A DNA stretch of 64,000 bases from Rhynchopus sp. YZ270_cl-10 (lineage: Eukaryota; Euglenozoa; Diplonemea; Diplonemida; Diplonemidae). This document shows positions 59,730 through 64,000 of the stretch, in pieces. The notes beneath the pieces were generated by a model. That model saw nothing but the letters and a program-made list of their open reading frames with translations. It searched no databases and was not told the DNA's origin. A program made the translations under genes and the position numbers. Location: NCBI GenBank assembly GCA_964035575.1, contig OZ037914.1, forward strand, positions 816,176-880,175, in the 5' to 3' direction. Position 1 is the stretch's first letter. Each line of letters starts with the position of its first letter.

Positions 59730-60542
59730 ATGTCGACCACCTCGATGTTCGTTCTCCTCGGTATGGTTGCAGTTGCGTCTGCCCAGATCCAGCTGACCAC
59801 CTGCTCACGTGACGTTGACTGCCGCACCTACGACGACGTTGTTGCAACCTGCACGTCGAACGCCTGTGCTTGCACGACCCCAGACACCACTGACTTCTGC
59901 AGTGGAAACTCCACCGGCACCACCGGTGTGTCGTACGTGTTCTCCTTCAACATTGAGTGTGATAAGTTCTTCACGAACCCTGCACTCATCAGCAAAATCC
60001 GTCTGTCCATTGAGCAGACTGTGTCCCTTGGAGAGATCGCCATTGACATCACCTTCTCGTGTGGATCTGTTGCGATGGTTGTGAACGGAGACATCCCTGT
60101 GGCAAGTGTTGCGTCGATCGGTGCGGACATCCAGACCAGCGTGGAGATTGCTGTTGCTGGGTCTGATCTGGAGAACACACTGACTGCAAGCAGTGTCAGT
60201 CTGGATGCGGGCAGCAGTGCCACCACCTGCAACGTGACGTCGCCTGTTGCCACAGCTGTGTACGTTGCTGACACGAACACGTGCTCTGTGACCACCTGTG
60301 TGTCTGGTTACGAGCTCCAGACGAACGCACCTGACTACGTCGCCACCTGTGTGGAGGTGAACGTGAACGTGGAGAGCCACGACGACGACGACCTTTCGGA
60401 CGGTGCCATTGCTGGTATCGTGCTGGGTTGTGTTGGTTTCTGTGCGCTGATTGTGGCTGTGGTGTTCATTGCGGTGTCGAAGAAGAACGTTGCCTCTTCT
60501 GGCGAGAAGGAGAACAAGGAAAACGAGCCCATTGACGTGTGA
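59730..60542 (+). CDS. Surface-protein family member 3 (type I membrane protein)
   Basis: Single exon, 270 residues. The ATG is placed before the signal peptide (STTSMFVLLGMVAVASAQ), although the frame is open far upstream. The parts are as in member 2: CSRDVDCRTYDDVVATC, CACTTPDTTDFCSGNST, FSFNIECDKFF, IDITFSCGSVAMVVNGDIP, CVSGYELQTNAPDYVATC, DDDDLSDG, membrane span (AGIVLGCVGFCALIVAVVFI) and tail ENKENEPIDV. Several NxT/S sites lie in the ectodomain. Member 4 is its near-identical tandem copy. Function unknown; probably an abundant surface protein. Confidence 0.83.
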   Translation: MSTTSMFVLLGMVAVASAQIQLTTCSRDVDCRTYDDVVATCTSNACACTTPDTTDFCSGNSTGTTGVSYVFSFNIECDKFFTNPALISKIRLSIEQTVSLGEIAIDITFSCGSVAMVVNGDIPVASVASIGADIQTSVEIAVAGSDLENTLTASSVSLDAGSSATTCNVTSPVATAVYVADTNTCSVTTCVSGYELQTNAPDYVATCVEVNVNVESHDDDDLSDGAIAGIVLGCVGFCALIVAVVFIAVSKKNVASSGEKENKENEPIDV

Positions 60543-61071
60543 ACTTAGGGACGTAGTGCGCTGACGGTCCGACGCTTTAAGCGATGATCTAACCTTTTGT
60601 CTAAAGCGCGCCACATGCGAAGTTGACACAAAGCAAACGAAAATTGAATTAGCTTTTGTCAGCATAGTTATCAACATTATTTCGCAACAAATTTGATCAG
60701 GATTCATAAAGAAAAAAGTAGTATTGAAGAAATCCCCCCAATGCACCTTGGTGGTGTTCAGTGTTTTTTTTTATTGGTGATCAAGCCTACTTTTGTGCCA
60801 CGCTGATCACAGAACATCACAAGGAGGATAATACCAGGATAGTAAAGCTGTAAACCCAGAATGTGATTTTTGTGCCGTTCACATTTCAGATTTTGCGATT
60901 GTTTGTTATTTTTCGTAGTTTTGTGCGATTCGCATTCCAGATGTTGTCATTTTTTGTGATGTTTCTGTGATCAGAGTGGACCCCTGATCACGCAGTGAAA
61001 TTATTTTGTTTGTGTCTTCCACACATTCATTCATGTTTCTTCCCCTTTGTCGCTTCCGCCGTTTTTATTCG

Positions 61072-61125
61072 AAGAACCTAAGCAACGCGAGGCTCAGTGT
61101 ACACTGTAACCAAACGTTTGCTTAC
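61072..61125 (+). repeat. B-like hairpin element in the tandem unit, copy 1
   Basis: AACCTAAGC-AACGC-GAGGCTCAGTGTACAC then TGTAACCAAACG. A copy is at 63392. Confidence 0.5.
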
Positions 61126-61747
61126 TTTCCTTTTATAGGGTAGCATAATTTTATTTTGGTGCCATTGCAAAATGTTCTGTAATTCTGTTGAGAAAGTTCT
61201 CTTCTGAAATAGTTTCTTCCATGTTCTACGTCCTCTTCTTGAGGTGTCCACATGGTGACAGCGAACCTTTTAGTTTTCCCCCCCAACAAATTCACCCAAC
61301 AGACCAATTTTAGTTAACGAACAGCTCTTTTCAACCAAGCACGGTTCAGCTGACAAACGTTTTTGTTTGCTTTTTCTTTTTCCCTTTTTCATTCCACGTG
61401 GGGGTCTGCAACCCATGGTTGTGGTGCCCACTGCTCTTTCGGTGATTAAGCAGAAGCTACGGTTTAACCTGCCACTTTCCCTTCCCATTTTTAGCGTGTT
61501 CCCGCACGATACCGACAGTGGTAAAGATGTGTGGGCACGAGTTCCTCTTTTTCTGGTGCACACATTTCTGTCTGATTGCAATGGTCACAATACGTTGTCT
61601 CGCATTACATACTTCACGTCACCCTCACCTTTGTCAAATGCTCTATTTTTGAAGGTGACAGTAATGAAGGCTTCGACTCTTGCAAACAGCCCCCTTTTTT
61701 GAAATGTGAAATGCATTGATCTTCTCAAGTTTTCTTTAACCTTACAG

Positions 61748-61800
61748 ATGGCGCTAAGCGAGGTGATGCTTAGGTTCATCGTTATCAACTGTTTCTTTTG
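61748..61800 (+). repeat. B-family hairpin element
   Basis: TGGCGCTAAGC-GAGGTGAT-GCTTAGGTTCATC then GTTATCAACTG and TTTCTTTT. Stem CTAAGC/GCTTAG kept with a new loop. Confidence 0.7.
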
Positions 61801-61805
61801 AAACT

Positions 61806-61858
61806 GCGGTGCACACGAGAGGCGTATTGCATCTCAGGGTTTCTTCTCTTTTATTTTT
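61806..61858 (+). repeat. C-like element
   Basis: CGGTGCACACGAGAGGCGTA then TTGCATCTCAGGG and TTTCTTCTCTTTT. Confidence 0.45.
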
Positions 61859-62049
61859 TGACCCTCTCGTTTTATGCAGGCGTCAAGAATCGAAACATAG
61901 TGAACATTTTTTATTTTGTTACTGTTCAAGAAACAAGTTTGTTTGCACCCAGTAATTTGTCATCTTCGCTGTTCACATCCCACACCCAACGAGCACCACC
62001 CACAACAGATATTTCATACTTGTTTCGTTTTTCAACAACACACAGCACA

Positions 62050-62862
62050 ATGTCGACCACCTCGATGTTCGTTCTCCTCGGTATGGTTGCAGTTGCGTCT
62101 GCCCAGATCCAGCTGACCAGCTGCTCACGTGACGTTGACTGCCGCACCTACGACGACGTTGTTGCAACCTGCACGTCGAACGCCTGTGCTTGCACGACCC
62201 CAGACACCACTGACTTCTGCAGTGGAAACTCCACCGGCACCACCGGTGTGTCGTACGTGTTCTCCTTCAACATTGAGTGTGATAAGTTCTTCACGAACCC
62301 TGCACTCATCAGCAAAATCCGTCTGTCCATTGAGCAGACTGTGTCCCTTGGAGAGATCGCCATTGACATCACCTTCTCGTGTGGATCTGTTGCGATGGTT
62401 GTGAACGGAGACATCCCTGTGGCAAGTGTTGCGTCGATCGGTGCGGACATCCAGACCAGCGTGGAGATTGCTGTTGCTGGGTCTGATCTGGAGAACACAC
62501 TGACTGCAAGCAGTGTCAGTCTGGATGCGGGCAGCAGTGCCACCACCTGCAACGTGACGTCCCCTGTTGCCACAGCTGTGTACGTTGCTGACACAAACAC
62601 GTGCTCTGTGACCACCTGTGTGTCTGGGTACGAGCTCCAGACGAACGCACCTGACTACGTCGCCACCTGTGTGGAGGTGAACGTGAACGTGGAGAGCCAC
62701 GACGACGACGACCTTTCGGACGGTGCCATTGCTGGTATCGTGCTGGGTTGTGTTGGTTTCTGTGCGCTGATTGTGGCTGTGGTGTTCATTGCGGTGTCGA
62801 AGAAGAACGTTGCCTCTTCTGGCGAGAAGGAGAACAAGGAAAACGAGCCCATTGACGTGTGA
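62050..62862 (+). CDS. Surface-protein family member 4 (tandem copy of member 3)
   Basis: Single exon, 270 residues. Protein identical to member 3 except one Thr-to-Ser change in QLTSCSRDVDC. The other coding differences that I see are silent (for example TCGCC to TCCCC, ACGAAC to ACAAAC, GGTTAC to GGGTAC). The same leader and start context are duplicated. The copy is intact, so both should be expressed. Confidence 0.85.
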   Translation: MSTTSMFVLLGMVAVASAQIQLTSCSRDVDCRTYDDVVATCTSNACACTTPDTTDFCSGNSTGTTGVSYVFSFNIECDKFFTNPALISKIRLSIEQTVSLGEIAIDITFSCGSVAMVVNGDIPVASVASIGADIQTSVEIAVAGSDLENTLTASSVSLDAGSSATTCNVTSPVATAVYVADTNTCSVTTCVSGYELQTNAPDYVATCVEVNVNVESHDDDDLSDGAIAGIVLGCVGFCALIVAVVFIAVSKKNVASSGEKENKENEPIDV

Positions 62863-64000
62863 ACTTAGGGACGTAGTGCGCTGACGGTCCGACGCTTTAA
62901 GCGATGATCTAACCTTTTGTCTAAAGCGCGCCACATGCGAAGTTGACACAAAGCAAACGAAAATTGAATTAGCTTTTGTCAGCATAGTTATCAACATTAT
63001 TCCGCAACACATTTGATCAGGATTCATAAAGAAAAAAAGTAGTATTGAAGAAATCCCCCCACTGCACCTTGGTGGTGTTCAGCGTTTTTTTGAATGGTGA
63101 TCAAGCGTACTTTTGTGCCACGCTGATCACAGAAACATCACAAGGAGGAAAATACCAGGATAGTAAAGCTGTAAACCCAGAATGTGATTTTTGTTTGTTC
63201 ACATTTCAGATTTTGCGATTGTTTGTTATTTTTCGTGATTTTGTGCGATTCGCATTCCAGATGTTGTCATTTTTTGTGATGTTTCTGTGATCAGAGTGGA
63301 ACCCTGATCACGTAGTGAAATTAATTTTGTTTGTGTCTTCCACACATTCATTCATGTTTCTTCCCCTTTGTCGCTTCCGCCGTTTTTATTCGAAGAACCT
63401 AAGCAACGTGAGGCTCAGTGTATACTGTAACCAAACGTTTGTTTACTTTCCTTTTATAGGGTAGCATAATTTTATTTTGGTGCCATTGCAAAATGTTCTG
63501 TAATTCTGTTGAGAAAGTTCTCTTCTGAAATAGTTTCTTCCATGTTCTACGTCCTCTTCTTGAGGTGTCCACATGGTGACAGCGAACCTTTTAGTTTTTC
63601 CCCCCAACAAATTCACCCCACAGACCAATTTTAGTTAACGAACAGCTCTTTTCAACCAAGCACGGTTCAGCTGACAAACGTTTTTGTTTGCTTTTTCTTT
63701 TTCCCTTTTTCATTCCACGTGGGGGTCTGCAACCCATGGTTGTGGTGCCCACTGCTCTTTCGGTGATTAAGCAGAAGCTACAGTTTAACCTGCCACTTTC
63801 CCTTCCCATTTTTAGCGTGTTCCCGCACGATACCGACAGTGGTAAAGATGTGTGGGCACGAGTTCCTCTTTTTCTGGTGCACACATTTCTGTCTGATTGC
63901 AATGGTCACAATACGTTGTCTCGCATTACATACTTCACGTCACCCTCACCTTTGTCAAATGCTCTATTTTTGAAGGTGACAGTAATGAAGGCTTCGACTC
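62863..64000. other. Spacer of the second tandem unit, cut by the window end
   Basis: Repeats 60543-61679 with scattered substitutions and short indels, including the B-like element at 63392-63447. No gene seen. Confidence 0.7.
63392..63447 (+). repeat. B-like hairpin element in the tandem unit, copy 2
   Basis: AACCTAAGC-AACGT-GAGGCTCAGTGTATAC then TGTAACCAAACG. The GTACAC to GTATAC change distinguishes it from copy 1. Confidence 0.5.

Larger units (their letters stand above)
60543..62049. other. Spacer within the tandem unit
   Basis: Contains B-like elements at 61072 and 61748 and a C-like element at 61806. Paired TGATCA-type sites (CTGATCACAG near 60803 and 60969; CCTGATCACG near 60985) occur along it. 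The first part is repeated at 62863-64000. No gene seen. Confidence 0.6.
59647..64000 (+). repeat. Tandem duplication, unit about 2.32 kb, second copy cut by the window end
   Basis: Copy 1 starts at about 59647 and copy 2 at about 61970; the coding starts are 2320 nt apart. Copy 2 matches copy 1 through its coding region and on to 64000 (equivalent to about 61679). The coding regions differ at only about four sites. The spacer differs a little more, with small indels. More copies may lie beyond the window. Confidence 0.92.

Overview
The window is nuclear DNA of a eukaryotic protist. About twenty protein genes are supported, and every one is on the + strand. Several carry short GT-AG introns (48 to 353 nt, plus one of about 1.5 kb). 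All three standard stop codons are used, and spacers are full of A, T, C and G homopolymers. The content is eukaryotic: the C-terminal part of the endosomal DnaJ protein RME-8/DNAJC13, the splicing factor RBM22/Ecm2, a DENN/SPA trafficking protein, and type I membrane proteins with signal peptides. Two proteins (PPR-like and TPM-domain) have N-termini that look like mitochondrial presequences. I cannot name the lineage. One-way gene order with polypyrimidine-AG sites just before start codons recalls groups with spliced-leader trans-splicing, but that is an inference.

Layout: 1-4281 RME-8 (5' end outside the window); 6099-7929 SAM plus C2-like protein; 10241-12149 PH-like protein with a frame change at a G-run; 12955-14040 adenosine kinase; 14163-16262 DENN/SPA protein; 16562-17617 zinc-finger/NYN protein; 20389-22972 divergent sirtuin with a repeat-filled intron; 23490-26261 large unrecognised protein; 27302-28018 DJ-1/PfpI protein; 28478-30580 PPR-like protein; 31120-32864 TPM/zinc-ribbon membrane protein; 33204-34067 RBM22-like protein without a visible RRM; 35218-36207 and 36763-37935 two low-complexity unknowns; 42361-43355 beta-helix protein; 43810-45057 LRR protein; 45245-47097 Cys-rich type I membrane protein; then a four-member surface-protein family at 52779, 57993, 59730 and 62050, the last two lying in a recent tandem duplication of about 2.3 kb units.

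The spacers (up to 5.7 kb) hold no convincing genes but are packed with short repeats. The most striking is a superfamily of roughly 40-60 nt hairpin elements. These have a GAGAGG-type loop followed by a TTCATCTT or TTTCAACTT block and a T-run, and about forty copies were noticed. Every copy I saw is in the same orientation as the genes, often 65-250 nt past a stop codon. Alongside are A-tailed micro-elements of about 48 nt (one with a clean 22-bp flanking duplication, others inside introns), palindromic TA-flanked MITEs, a Mutator-like element with long inverted repeats and a 9-bp target duplication, elements built from alternating TGACAAGTGA motifs, and a perfect 30-bp foldback. The genes share no obvious pathway; endomembrane traffic, splicing, NAD/nucleoside metabolism, organelle proteins and cell-surface proteins are all represented.
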